Source: Thermodesulfobacteriota bacterium
Lineage (GTDB): Bacteria > Desulfobacterota_D > UBA1144 > Nemesobacterales > CSP1-2
Length of the DNA: 64,000 bases
Assembly (NCBI GenBank): GCA_035559815.1
Contig: DATMAT010000033.1
Coordinates: 1 to 64,000, forward strand
Reading direction: 5' to 3'
Shown: positions 28,337 to 37,035 of the stretch, piece after piece
Numbering within the stretch: position 1 is the first letter of the stretch
Layout: every line of letters starts with the position of its first letter
Program-made: the position numbers and the translations under genes
The notes under the pieces: model-generated
Databases searched by the model: none
What the model was told of the DNA's origin: nothing
Seen by the model: the letters and a program-made list of their open reading frames with translations, nothing else

Positions 28337-28596
28337 ATGAGAATGCCTAACTTTCTTATTTTATAGGAGCGCCGAGATCCGGCACGACGACTTTCTATAA
28401 GGTTTGGGACTTGATTTTAGGAGAGTTTAGACAAAGAAATCTAAGAAAGCCAGAGCTTCAGACTGAGATGCGTGAGTGGTTGATTGAATATTACCGGGAC
28501 GATATATTACGGACTCAGGACATTCTGAGGTGCGATCTTTCGCACCAGCTGGAGAAACCCGTAAGGACAAATAAAAATAATCCTGAGGCTTCATAA
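28337..28596 (+). pseudogene. Sulfotransferase remnant (internal deletion plus frameshift)
   Basis: ATG 28337 gives MRMPNFLIL and then a stop. Shifting frame at about 28361 continues with IGAPRSGTTTFYKVWD, the PAPS-binding loop. It then jumps to LRKPELQTEMREWLIEYYRDD and DLSHQLE, the C-terminal end of the same family, before TAA at 28594. The central two-thirds of the gene are missing, so it cannot be functional. Its stop directly abuts the next remnant, the same junction as at 30485/30487. Confidence 0.8.
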
Positions 28597-28840
28597 ATGC
28601 TATTTCGCATTCTTATACCGACTCTCGAGAACAGAAAGGAACAATTTCATAGATTGTATGAGAAACTGAGTAATCAGATAAATGGCACTTCTCTTGGTGG
28701 TGTTAAGCGTATTCTTCGGTAGGCTGCAAAGGTGCCTTCCGAATGGATTACTTACCCTATATTTGCATACAGCGCTTCTGTCCTGGACATATTTCGTCAA
28801 TGTATTGACACAGTCAAGCAACAGTGATATATCCTCTGCT
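28597..28840 (+). pseudogene. Fused remnants of a GT2 gene and an ABC permease gene
   Basis: Codons from ATG 28597 give FRILIPTLENRKEQFHRLYEK, matching the N-terminus of the GT2 at 30487 (FSILIPTLEDRKEQFDKLYGK). Near 28683 the sequence switches to VVLSVFFGRLQ and, after two small frame changes, WTYFVNVLTQSSNS. Both match the Wzm-like permease at 31226 (VVLSLFFGKLA; WTYFVNVLTQSSNS). About 0.8 kb that separates these parts in the intact locus is gone. It is a decayed, internally deleted relative of the 30.4-31.6 kb block, too diverged to be a recent copy. Confidence 0.8.
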
Positions 28841-28890
28841 CTTAAAAACAACCACTCATTTTTCATGAGAATGGAGGAGGGTAGGCGGCT

Positions 28891-29760
28891 ATGGAATATA
28901 GAGATAGAGTTCTCATATTAACCCCGGTAAAAGATGCCGAGGGGTTCTTAGAAACCTATGTTCGATCCCTCTATCAATTAACCTATCCCCATGGATTGAT
29001 CTCGATTGGATTCTTGGAAAGCGATAGCGTAGACAATACCTATATTGAGCTGGAGAAAAGACTCCCTGAGTTAAGAAGGAACTTCCGGTCGGCTGGATTA
29101 TGGAAAAAGGATTTTGGATTTCATATACCACTTGGCACTCCCAGGTGGGCTGGGCACATCCAAATAGAGAGAAGAACTATACTCGCAAGGAGCCGAAACC
29201 GCCTCCTTTTTCACGCACTTGATGACGAGGATTGGGTCCTGTGGATAGATGTTGATGTGATTGAGTATCCTCCTGATATTATAGAAAGACTTTTAGCAAC
29301 CGGCAAAGATATTGTACAGCCAAACTGTGTCAAGCAGTATGGTGGCATAAGCCATGATTTGAACGCCTGGAGAGATAAAGGAAAATTACACATGCATGAC
29401 CTAAGAAATGAGGGTGATCTTGTAAAATTACACGCTGTGGGTGGGACCATGCTTTTAATAAAAGCGGATATTCATAGAGACGGGCTGATTTTCCCTCCAT
29501 TTCTATATGGCAAGAAAAATCCACTTATTAGAAGAAACAATTATTTTCTAAGAAAAAGAGACATACTAAAGAGAGCTTTACTAAACGCCCTAGACCGGAT
29601 AAGAGAAAAGAACATGTCGCCAGTAAAAAGAGACATTCTACATATACTGAGCGGAGGATATATGGGAGAGATAGAAACAGAGGGTTTAGGGATGATGGCT
29701 CATGATATGGGGTATGAGTGTTGGGGGATGCCGAATCTGGAGATTAGGCACAGAGATTAA
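28891..29760 (+). CDS. Anp1-like (GT62) glycosyltransferase
   Basis: 289 residues; GGAGGAGGG precedes the ATG. The GT-A core includes ARSRNRLLFHALDDEDWVLW, the D120-V-D122 motif followed by IEYPPDIIERLL, IVQPNCV, DLNAW, VGGTMLLIKADIHRDGLIF and ETEGLGMMAHDMGYECWG. Each block matches the Anp1/Van1/Mnn9 family, the fungal Golgi alpha-1,6-mannosyltransferases that build mannan backbones; bacterial members are known but little studied. By analogy it may add mannose or a similar sugar to a growing chain. It is intact, although degraded genes lie on both sides. Confidence 0.8.
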   Translation: MEYRDRVLILTPVKDAEGFLETYVRSLYQLTYPHGLISIGFLESDSVDNTYIELEKRLPELRRNFRSAGLWKKDFGFHIPLGTPRWAGHIQIERRTILARSRNRLLFHALDDEDWVLWIDVDVIEYPPDIIERLLATGKDIVQPNCVKQYGGISHDLNAWRDKGKLHMHDLRNEGDLVKLHAVGGTMLLIKADIHRDGLIFPPFLYGKKNPLIRRNNYFLRKRDILKRALLNALDRIREKNMSPVKRDILHILSGGYMGEIETEGLGMMAHDMGYECWGMPNLEIRHRD

Positions 29761-29819
29761 TCAGGAATCCTTAATGGACCTTGTGTTAAGAAAATCCTAA
29801 TAGTGAGAAAGCTATCGAT

Positions 29820-29980
29820 ATGACGTTGGTGCACATGGTCAAAGATTGGAGTTGGCCTGATCTAATGCGGCGAACCCCCGGGCAGAAAGGAGCCTGGGGG
29901 CGTTTCACCAGACACCTGGCCGCTGGGCATGGATACGCGAGCAAGGTGGCTAGCGGCGTAAAAACGGCGGTAGTTAAATG
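29820..29980 (+). pseudogene. Possible glycosyltransferase N-terminal fragment
   Basis: A short coding-like stretch (VKDWSWPDLMRRTPGQKGAWG) resembles N-termini of some surface-glycan glycosyltransferases that begin with a W-x-W-P-D-L-x-R-x-T-P-G motif. The frame loses meaning after about 45 codons and no matching remainder is present. I treat it as a remnant; the family guess is weak. Confidence 0.35.
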
Positions 29981-30401
29981 GCACCTTTTTTCCCGATGCT
30001 GCTTTCCTTGTTTGAAGTATCTGGAATAGACCCGTTAGATGGAGTAAGATGGCTCAACGCTTTTTCATTCGGGGCGAATATTCTGTTGGTTGGATTTCTG
30101 CTTCACTATTTCACGAAAGGATCCATCTACACTTCGATTCTGAGCTCCCTCTTGATGTTGACCTCAACCGTTATGCTTCGATGGCTTGGACCGAGCTTTT
30201 TTTATTTTCTCCGGCTTTCTGGGGTTATTTCTGCTAACTCTTTATAGTCAAGGTAAAAGCCTTTCCCGTCTGATTGTCGGCTCTCTGGCGATTGCCCTCG
30301 CCTGCTTGGATTGGCTTTATATAGGAATCGCCCTAGTTGCTACAGGAATCCTCTTTATAGCCTTCATCAGTGACCAAGAAGTATCATCAAAGAATCATTG
30401 A
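29978..30401 (+). pseudogene. Membrane glycosyltransferase (GT39/ArnT-like) fragment, frameshifted
   Basis: Two overlapping frames give a continuous hydrophobic sequence: PMLLSLFEVSGIDPLDGVRW and GFLLHYFTKGSIYTSIL, then, after a frameshift near 30186-30200, FIFSGFLGLFLLTLYSQGK and LIVGSLAIALACLDWLYIG. The pattern of a multi-pass protein with an R-W-L-N loop fits polyprenyl-phosphate-sugar-dependent glycosyltransferases. Both ends are missing. It is a decayed gene in the same remnant-rich stretch as the sulfotransferase fragments. Confidence 0.6.
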
Positions 30402-30428
30402 TTCCTTGCTATTTGTCGCTATAATCGA

Positions 30429-30485
30429 ATGAAGATGCCGAATTTTCTTATCATGGAATCACCCCGGTCGGGTAGGACTGATTAA
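30429..30485 (+). pseudogene. Sulfotransferase N-terminal remnant
   Basis: ATG 30429 gives MKMPNFLIMESPRSGRTD and then TAA. The first nine residues match the start of the sulfotransferase remnant at 28337 (MRMPNFLIL), and SPRSGRT corresponds to its APRSGTT loop. The gene breaks off inside the PAPS loop and the GT2 start follows two bases later. Confidence 0.7.
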
Positions 30486-30486
30486 A

Positions 30487-31188
30487 ATGAAGGTAATTAT
30501 CAACGACGATCGACAAATACTCTTCAGTATTCTGATTCCCACCCTGGAAGACAGAAAAGAACAGTTCGATAAATTGTATGGGAAATTGAGCAAACAAATA
30601 ACCGATAATCTTCTCCAGGACGAGGTTGAGATTGTATTCTTACTGGACGATAAGCAGCAATCGATCGGATCAAAAAGAAACAAGCTCATTGAGCTAGCAA
30701 AAGGGACATTTGTCGCTTTTATCGACGACGATGACGACGTTAGCAATGACTACGTTCGCATCATATGCACTGCTATAAAAGAAAACCCGGCTATTGACTG
30801 CATCGGAATTAAGGGCATAACTACCTTTTTAGGAAGGAAAAATCACCACATTTTCATACACTCACTCCAGTATAAGAGTTATTTCTCGAAAGGAGGCGTG
30901 TATTTCAGACCGCCATATCATCTCAATCCGATAAAGCGTGAAATTGCTCGTCTATACAAATTCGAGGAAGTAAACTACTATGAAGATATTGATTGGGCAA
31001 TGAGAATCTCGAGAGACCAGGCTTTGAAAAAAGAATATTTTATAGATAGTGTTATCTATTATTATAATTCACGGAGACCCTGGGTTTATCAGTTTCTGCT
31101 GGACGTTTCTGAGCCTATACGCCATAGGCTGGGCTTACAGCTAGCAAACGTCGTTAGGCTGAAACGGTGGATTAAATCCGTATTATAA
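30487..31188 (+). CDS. Glycosyltransferase family 2
   Basis: 233 residues. FSILIPTLEDRKEQFDKLYG, then EIVFLLDDKQQSIGSKRNKL and FVAFIDDDDDVSNDY (DxD region) show a GT-A fold protein; DxD is followed by a middle block with EDIDWAMR, the usual acceptor-side acidic motif. It is short and lacks membrane helices. The gene starts right after a truncated sulfotransferase start. A decayed relative of its N-terminus lies at 28597. The next gene encodes the exporter permease, 37 bases on. Confidence 0.85.
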   Translation: MKVIINDDRQILFSILIPTLEDRKEQFDKLYGKLSKQITDNLLQDEVEIVFLLDDKQQSIGSKRNKLIELAKGTFVAFIDDDDDVSNDYVRIICTAIKENPAIDCIGIKGITTFLGRKNHHIFIHSLQYKSYFSKGGVYFRPPYHLNPIKREIARLYKFEEVNYYEDIDWAMRISRDQALKKEYFIDSVIYYYNSRRPWVYQFLLDVSEPIRHRLGLQLANVVRLKRWIKSVL

Positions 31189-31225
31189 TAAAGCGAGTAC
31201 GGTTCCGTAGGGCTTATATGCAATC

Positions 31226-32107
31226 ATGAAAAAGGAAGACAACTTTCGAGTCGATTTTAGCCAGCCGATTACAGCTTCTGAATCAGATATACCCTCGATC
31301 GTCATTCGTCCGCCCGATGGCTGGGCTAATCTCGGATTGCGCGAGTTGTGGGATTATCGCGACTTGCTCTACCTATTGGTCTGGCGGGATATTAAGGTAC
31401 GCTATAAACAGACATTCGTGGGTACATCTTGGGCCATATTCCAGCCTTTTATTGCCATGGTTGTCTTGAGCCTGTTTTTTGGGAAACTGGCCAAGGTGCC
31501 CTCGGAAGGGGTTCCTTACCCTATATTTGCCTACAGCGCTTTGGTGCCGTGGACCTATTTCGTGAACGTACTGACCCAGTCTAGCAATAGCGTAGTGCTC
31601 AACCGAGCGGTGATTACCAGAATTTACTTTCCGCGTCTAATCGTACCCATGACCGCAGTCATGACCGGGTTATTGGATTTCGCCATCGCCTTTCTCATTC
31701 TGCTCGGGATGATGGTGTTTTACGGTATTATGCCGACGATAGCCATCCTTACCCTGCCTTTTTTCGTTTTACTGAGTATTGCCACCGCTCTAGGTTTAGG
31801 GCTCTGGCTTGCAGCCCTGAATGTTCAGTATCGGGATATAGGATTCGTCCTTCCCTTCCTCACTCAAATATGGCTCTTCGTAACCCCCATTGCCTACCCG
31901 AGCAGCTTGGTTCCGGAAAAATGGCGTGCATTATATGGTTTAAACCCCATGGCCGGTGTGGTAGAAGGTTTTAGGTGGGCGCTTCTAGGCAAATCTCAAG
32001 CCCCGGGTATGATGCTGGCAATCTCGGTTCTGGTGGTAGTGGCATTGCTTTTGGGAGGTATCTTTTTCTTCCGAAATAGGGAAGATACGTTCTCCGACGT
32101 GATTTGA
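31226..32107 (+). CDS. wzm: ABC-2 type polysaccharide export permease (Wzm-like)
   Basis: 293 residues with about six transmembrane helices and an N-terminal cytoplasmic segment including LVWRDIKVRYKQTFVG, the standard start of the ABC2 polysaccharide permease domain. PWTYFVNVLTQSSNSVV and a final hydrophobic pair before FFFRNREDTFSDVI are also typical. It forms the membrane channel that flips or exports a finished lipid-linked glycan (O-antigen or capsule type) from the cytoplasm, with the ATPase encoded 3 bases downstream. Its presence means chain assembly is probably completed in the cytoplasm rather than by a Wzy polymerase. Confidence 0.93.
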   Translation: MKKEDNFRVDFSQPITASESDIPSIVIRPPDGWANLGLRELWDYRDLLYLLVWRDIKVRYKQTFVGTSWAIFQPFIAMVVLSLFFGKLAKVPSEGVPYPIFAYSALVPWTYFVNVLTQSSNSVVLNRAVITRIYFPRLIVPMTAVMTGLLDFAIAFLILLGMMVFYGIMPTIAILTLPFFVLLSIATALGLGLWLAALNVQYRDIGFVLPFLTQIWLFVTPIAYPSSLVPEKWRALYGLNPMAGVVEGFRWALLGKSQAPGMMLAISVLVVVALLLGGIFFFRNREDTFSDVI

Positions 32108-32110
32108 GCT

Positions 32111-32914
32111 ATGAATAGAATTGCGATTCGAGTTGTGGGCTTGAGTAAACGCTTCCGTATCGACCGACCGAGGCCGGGAAATGCCACCCGTGAGTTTCTG
32201 GAAAATGTGATGCGCGCTCCGTTTCGAAGTATTTCATCTATTATCCAACAGACCATTCTCGACCGGAACGGGGACCAAGCCAGGAATGATAAATATGTTT
32301 GGGCTTTAAAAGAGGTCACTTTTGAAGTCAGGCGGGGTGAATCCCTAGGAATAATCGGCTCTAATGGAGCGGGTAAATCCGTGCTATTAAAAATCCTCTC
32401 CCGCGTCACCAAACCGACGGAGGGCCGCGCCGAGATCTACGGTAAGATAGGTTCGATGCTGGAGGTGGGCACCGGTTTCCATCCGGAATTGACCGGGCGG
32501 GAAAATATTTATCTGAGCGGAGCAATTTTGGGGATGAAGAAGTCCGAGATCAACCGCAAGTTCGACGAGATCGTCGCTTTTTCAGAGGTAGAGAAGTTTT
32601 TGGATACGCCGATTAAGCACTTCTCGAGCGGCATGAACGTGCGCTTGGCTTTTGCTATAGCCTCCCACCTGGAGCCCGAAATCATGCTCATGGACGAGGT
32701 ACTGGCAGTGGGAGACGATGCATTCAAGCAAAAATGTCTTAACAAGATGAAAGAGGCGGCATCGGAGGGGCGAACGGTACTATTTGTAAGCCATGATATG
32801 AAAGCGGTGGAAGAACTGTGTGATCGAGCGGTTTTTCTGAGAAATGGGAGGATTGTAATCTTTGGTGACACCCATGAGGTAGTCTCTCAGTATTTAGCCA
32901 AGGAGCCCCGGTAA
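32111..32914 (+). CDS. wzt: ABC transporter ATP-binding protein, polysaccharide export (Wzt-like)
   Basis: 267 residues. Walker A is GSNGAGKS, the signature region reads HFSSGMNVRLAFAIA, Walker B is IMLMDEVLAVGD, and the H-loop is LFVSHD. A long insertion before Walker A (FLENVMRAPFRS... to ALKEVTFEVRRGE) is typical of polysaccharide exporters. The protein ends about 35 residues after the H-loop, so there is no C-terminal carbohydrate-binding domain of the O9a/O8 Wzt type. It powers the permease encoded just upstream. Confidence 0.93.
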   Translation: MNRIAIRVVGLSKRFRIDRPRPGNATREFLENVMRAPFRSISSIIQQTILDRNGDQARNDKYVWALKEVTFEVRRGESLGIIGSNGAGKSVLLKILSRVTKPTEGRAEIYGKIGSMLEVGTGFHPELTGRENIYLSGAILGMKKSEINRKFDEIVAFSEVEKFLDTPIKHFSSGMNVRLAFAIASHLEPEIMLMDEVLAVGDDAFKQKCLNKMKEAASEGRTVLFVSHDMKAVEELCDRAVFLRNGRIVIFGDTHEVVSQYLAKEPR

Positions 32915-33071
32915 AATCCACTCTGCCCGCTCCCTGGTAAAAATTTGCCTATCGTGAGTTAGAGCGGGTAAAGCGATCCTTCGAACGGATTCATATCGAT
33001 TACTTCCAACATCAATAATAAAACCAGAATTAATTAGCAATGCTGTGTTAGCTACCAAAAAGCCCGGAATA

Positions 33072-34589
33072 ATGAAAGGTTATCTAATTGACACTCTTTA
33101 TAGTATCGTAACCAACCCGGCAATAATAGCGGTCTTTATATTTTCTTTACTTATAATTGCCTCCCTCGGTGAATACATGGTCAACGACGAGGGAATTTGG
33201 AACTATATAGCATTCTTATGGATTAAATACGGTATTCCTCCGTACAGCGAAGCCATCGAGAACAAGACCCCGGGCATTTATTTTATATTCACCATTTCCA
33301 ACCTCCTGTTCGGATTAAATATCTGGTTCCCCCGGCTTCTGGGAAGCCTTTCCATGGTCGCAACCTCAGCCTTACTTTACTTTATAGGGCGAAAATTATC
33401 AGACCATTTGGCTGGAATTATCGCCATGATTATTTTCGGTCTAAGCGTGTCCTGGAGGTTTATGAATGGGACTTATACGGCACAGACCGAGTCATTCATG
33501 ATTTTATTCTCCACCCTCTCTTTCTTTTTTTTGATAGCTTCCCGCAACACTAGGCGCTTACGGTCATACGTTCTTTATATCTTGATTGCCGGGTTCTCCA
33601 TGGGTATCGCCATCTGCTTTAAGCAAACGGCGATATTCAGCGCGGTCGCATTGCTTGCCTTCTTGCTGAGCCTAAGTCAGGAGAAGGATTGCCCAATACC
33701 TACCAGTGTTACCAAAGACTTACTCCTTTTATTAGCCGGCGCTATTTTACCCCTATGTCTCTGCTTAATCGTACTAATAGCAAGTGGGACTACTGTTACC
33801 GAATTTCTACACCAGGCATGGCTGGTTTTGCTCCAGGAGGGAGGGGGCGCTGAATTAAAAATAACCAAGAGGGTTTGGAATTTCATCTCCGCATGGAGAT
33901 ACTCCGAAATGATTTTATTCTATCCGCTAGTGCTGCTATTTATTATTCAGAAAAAAAGAATCGAGGATAATAAAATACCATTTTGGGGAATTATTTTCTG
34001 GATCATATTCGACTTTATAGGCGTGAATGCCTCCGGCTTTTATTTCGGACACCAATTCAAACAGCTCGTGCCCCCACTTTCGCTAGCCTCCGGGATAGCA
34101 ATCAGCGTGCTCCTAAAAAGCACCTCGACCAGCACAAAAGACATGCGTAGATATTTAGTGCAGATTATAGTCGTATTAGCAATATTATGGGCACCTTATC
34201 AAACCCTTCTTAGGTCATACAACATGAACTTCAAGGGTGGGGTAAATGACGAATACAAGCAATACCAGGAACTAGGCTTATGGCTCAGGACAAACACGAA
34301 AGAAGCCGATTTCGTATACCTCATAGGGGGACACACAAACCCGGCTTTAGCATATTCTCAGAGAAGGTCGGCAAGCCGATATTTTAGTTTGCTTTTCATC
34401 GAGAGGGATGACGCTAGAAAAGAGATATTAGGAGACCTAACCGAAAAAAAGCCCAAATATATAATAATCGATCAAAGCTTAGGAGATAGTTCCGTGCGGA
34501 TTTTGCCGGGCCTTGAGGTAATTTTAGAGCAATCTTACCGACACAAGATGACCAACTATAATGTCGAGATTTATGAAAGAAAGGGCTAA
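33072..34589 (+). CDS. Polytopic membrane glycosyltransferase (GT39/ArnT-like)
   Basis: 505 residues from ATG 33072; an in-frame GTG at 33045 is possible. About ten hydrophobic helices. The first periplasmic loop has VNDEGIWNYIAF and YSEAIENKTPG, the acidic pair and following K-T-P-G seen in PMT_2/ArnT-like enzymes that use polyprenyl-phosphate sugars. A soluble C-terminal tail follows the last helix. It could add a sugar to the exported glycan, to lipid A or to a protein on the periplasmic side. It closes the glycan locus; the following gene is convergent. Confidence 0.85.
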   Translation: MKGYLIDTLYSIVTNPAIIAVFIFSLLIIASLGEYMVNDEGIWNYIAFLWIKYGIPPYSEAIENKTPGIYFIFTISNLLFGLNIWFPRLLGSLSMVATSALLYFIGRKLSDHLAGIIAMIIFGLSVSWRFMNGTYTAQTESFMILFSTLSFFFLIASRNTRRLRSYVLYILIAGFSMGIAICFKQTAIFSAVALLAFLLSLSQEKDCPIPTSVTKDLLLLLAGAILPLCLCLIVLIASGTTVTEFLHQAWLVLLQEGGGAELKITKRVWNFISAWRYSEMILFYPLVLLFIIQKKRIEDNKIPFWGIIFWIIFDFIGVNASGFYFGHQFKQLVPPLSLASGIAISVLLKSTSTSTKDMRRYLVQIIVVLAILWAPYQTLLRSYNMNFKGGVNDEYKQYQELGLWLRTNTKEADFVYLIGGHTNPALAYSQRRSASRYFSLLFIERDDARKEILGDLTEKKPKYIIIDQSLGDSSVRILPGLEVILEQSYRHKMTNYNVEIYERKG

Positions 34590-34718
34590 AAGCTTAACCG
34601 AATGGAAAAAGTATGAAATATAGATTATGTCCGGAAAGCATATCTCCGACCCGCCAAGCGATGTTAGGATCGAGAACAGGTAGAGGTGCTTTCCCAGTTC
34701 GGTTATTTTTATTAAAGA

Positions 34719-35753
34719 TTATCCCGGAACAAGCACTATTTTCCCAAAAACATCCCTATTTTCGATGAGCCGGTGACCTTCCACCACTCTAGACATAGGA
34801 AGAACCCGGTGAATGACTGCCTTGAGCTTCCCGGTTTCAAACTGCTTCACAATCTCAAACAACTCCGCCTTGCCGCCCAAAGTAGAACCCAGTATGGAAA
34901 GGTTTCTGAAGAAAATGTGTCTCAGGTCGGTCTTACCTTCATATCCGGACGTTGAACCGCATATAACCATCCTTCCGCCGTTTGTGAGCGCAAGGATGTT
35001 CTTTTCCCAGTTAACCACCCCGGTATGGTCTACTATGATGTCCACTCCTCTTCTCTGAGTTATCTTCTTTACCTCGGACAGGAAATCCTGTGCCTGGTAA
35101 TTGATCGCGTAGTCGACCCCAAGGAGCGTCTTCGCCTTCTCCGTCTTTTCCTCCGTCCCGGCAGTGGCGATTACTGTCGCCCCAAAAAGCTTGGCAATCT
35201 GTATAGCCGCAATTCCCACCCCGCTTCCGGCTGCATGAACCAAAACCGTGTCCCCCGGCCGGATACTGGCGCGGTTTACCAGCATGTGCCATGAAGTGTG
35301 GAAAACGACCGGTATGGAGGCAGCTTCTTCAAAAGAAATGTTATCGGGCATCGGGATAACATTTTCCTTTGGGACAGACAGGAACTCACAACATCCCCCA
35401 GGGTGATTCTCCCCCAGAATCTTTAACTCCCTGCACAGGTTATCCTGGCCGCCTATGCAATGAATGCATCTCCCACAGGTTATTGCCGCTGATACAATGA
35501 CCGGTGTTCCTATTTCGATGCCGCGAACGTCGGCTCCCAGCTTCGCCACAACCCCCGCTACGTCGGTACCCAGGACATGAGGGTACTTGAGCTTGAGATG
35601 GGGGAGGCCCTTTCTAATCCACACGTCGAGATGGTTCATGGCACAAGCCTTTACCTGAATAAGAACATCGCTAGCGCGAACTTCGGGTTCGGGAATCTCG
35701 TCGTATTTTAGCCTATCAACTCCACCGTGCTCGTATATTACTACCGCTTTCAA
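34719..35753 (-). CDS. Zinc-dependent alcohol dehydrogenase/quinone oxidoreductase-like protein (MDR family)
   Basis: 344 residues with a TTG start supported by GAGGAGG nine bases upstream on the minus strand. The catalytic domain carries GTDVAGVV, then a structural zinc cluster C-x2-C-x2-C-x7-C (CGRCIHCIGGQDNLC). The nucleotide-binding loop is HAAGSGVGIAAIQIAKLFG. Members oxidise alcohols or reduce enones with NAD(P)H. It has its own long upstream space (35754-35904) and no clear operon partner, so the substrate cannot be inferred. It runs convergent with the glycan locus. Confidence 0.9.
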   Translation of the reverse strand: MKAVVIYEHGGVDRLKYDEIPEPEVRASDVLIQVKACAMNHLDVWIRKGLPHLKLKYPHVLGTDVAGVVAKLGADVRGIEIGTPVIVSAAITCGRCIHCIGGQDNLCRELKILGENHPGGCCEFLSVPKENVIPMPDNISFEEAASIPVVFHTSWHMLVNRASIRPGDTVLVHAAGSGVGIAAIQIAKLFGATVIATAGTEEKTEKAKTLLGVDYAINYQAQDFLSEVKKITQRRGVDIIVDHTGVVNWEKNILALTNGGRMVICGSTSGYEGKTDLRHIFFRNLSILGSTLGGKAELFEIVKQFETGKLKAVIHRVLPMSRVVEGHRLIENRDVFGKIVLVPG

Positions 35754-35904
35754 GTCAGCAACCTCCTCAGGAATTTGGGCTGGTGCATTATACCTAAATT
35801 TTTATGAAGAAGTTATAGAGATTATGCTAAATTTATGACTTTAGATGATGGTCAGCCATCAACAGTCAAGAACGTATAGAGAGGAACTAAAACGCAAGAT
35901 TTTG

Positions 35905-36489
35905 CTAGGTATATGTTCCGGAGAGTTTTTTTACCTTTTCCACTTCCTCGGGTGCATCTAAAATCTCCCCTTTCCCCATTTCGTATAGATAATTGGCATT
36001 ATCCCTGGGCGCTCTGCTCTTCACATTCGGGTCGAAAAACACCTCTTTCGTATGCACCAACCCTGCCCGGTTATACGAGGAGAGTTCATACTTCATCCCC
36101 ATTCTCAGCGCATCACAGGGACAAGCCTCCACACAAAAACCGCAAAAGACACAACGCATAAAATCTATGTTGTACACTTTTGGCCTCCTCTCGATACCGT
36201 ATTCATCGGCTGGTTCGGCCACTATGGATATGGCCTGCGTAGGACAGGCCACCTCACATAATTTGCAGGCAACGCACCTTATTTCTCCCTGGTCATCCGC
36301 AGGAAGAATATGGAGGCCTCTATACCGGGGAGGAAGCTCCTTTACCTCTTCCGGATACTGGACGGTCACCGGCTTAAAGTTAAGAATGTGGGAGAGGGTT
36401 ATTTTGAGCCCTTTAAGTATCTCCGGGATATATAACCTTTCCAGAAAGTTAAGCTTTGGTGGTTCTATAACTTTTACCTTTATGGCCAT
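35905..36489 (-). CDS. nuoI: NADH-quinone oxidoreductase subunit I (8Fe ferredoxin-like)
   Basis: 194 residues. Two [4Fe-4S] motifs are present: CVACKLCEVACP and CVFCGFCVEACP, each C-x2-C-x2-C-x3-C-P, with the conserved ELPPRYRGLHIL segment before the first, as in NuoI/TYKY. The N-terminus has an amphipathic helix that anchors NuoI to the membrane arm. No other nuo gene is adjacent; flanking genes are an alcohol dehydrogenase and a toxin-antitoxin-like pair. The remaining complex I genes must lie elsewhere, or this is an extra copy. Confidence 0.92.
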   Translation of the reverse strand: MAIKVKVIEPPKLNFLERLYIPEILKGLKITLSHILNFKPVTVQYPEEVKELPPRYRGLHILPADDQGEIRCVACKLCEVACPTQAISIVAEPADEYGIERRPKVYNIDFMRCVFCGFCVEACPCDALRMGMKYELSSYNRAGLVHTKEVFFDPNVKSRAPRDNANYLYEMGKGEILDAPEEVEKVKKLSGTYT

Positions 36490-36600
36490 CGCAATTTTAC
36501 CAACAGAATATACTCTAACACATACGGGAGGTTTTTAAAGCTTGAAAAGGCTATAAGATAAGAATCAGTAGTTATTACCTATGGTTTATCTTTGAAAACG

Positions 36601-37035
36601 TCAACTTCGATCATATGCTTTTAACCATTCAATCTCTCTGAAATCCTTGTCAAACGTAGCAATCTCTTCTATTCCCTCATCCTTCATAGTGATGCTTATC
36701 AAGGCATCGTGATAATTTAGCCTTCCGTTAGTTTTTACCATAACTTCGATTATCCTATTATGAAGCTTAGTTACTAAAGGGTAAGCTTTTATTATTTCAA
36801 AGCTCTCCAGTTCGTTTTTGATCTTGCCCACTATTTCTGAAAATCTATAACCTCTCTCATGACTTCTCCTAGCAATAACCGTATATATCTCATTCAGAAT
36901 ACAATCCATCAGCGACAAATCCCTACCATCATTCTCAAGGCTTAATACAAGATTTAAGGCTTTATTGTGGTGTATGTCAGAAACATCTAAAAGAGCGACT
37001 ACTACATTAGTATCTACGATAATCTTATTATTCAT
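36601..37035 (-). CDS. PIN-domain ribonuclease (VapC-like toxin)
   Basis: 144 residues. The PIN fold acidic residues are visible: IVDTNVVVALLD (first Asp), LNEIYTVIARR (Glu), NYHDALI (Asp) and ATFDKDF (Asp). VapC-type toxins cut tRNA or rRNA. The start overlaps the end of the upstream gene by 8 bases, the usual antitoxin-toxin order. It could also be a stand-alone PIN nuclease. Confidence 0.8.
   Translation of the reverse strand: MNNKIIVDTNVVVALLDVSDIHHNKALNLVLSLENDGRDLSLMDCILNEIYTVIARRSHERGYRFSEIVGKIKNELESFEIIKAYPLVTKLHNRIIEVMVKTNGRLNYHDALISITMKDEGIEEIATFDKDFREIEWLKAYDRS

Noticed and set aside
34590-34718. Terminator between the convergent glycan locus and alcohol dehydrogenase gene
   Set aside because: An AACCGAA...TTCGGTT pair with a following T-rich stretch exists, but the loop is about 90 bases, too long for a convincing hairpin.
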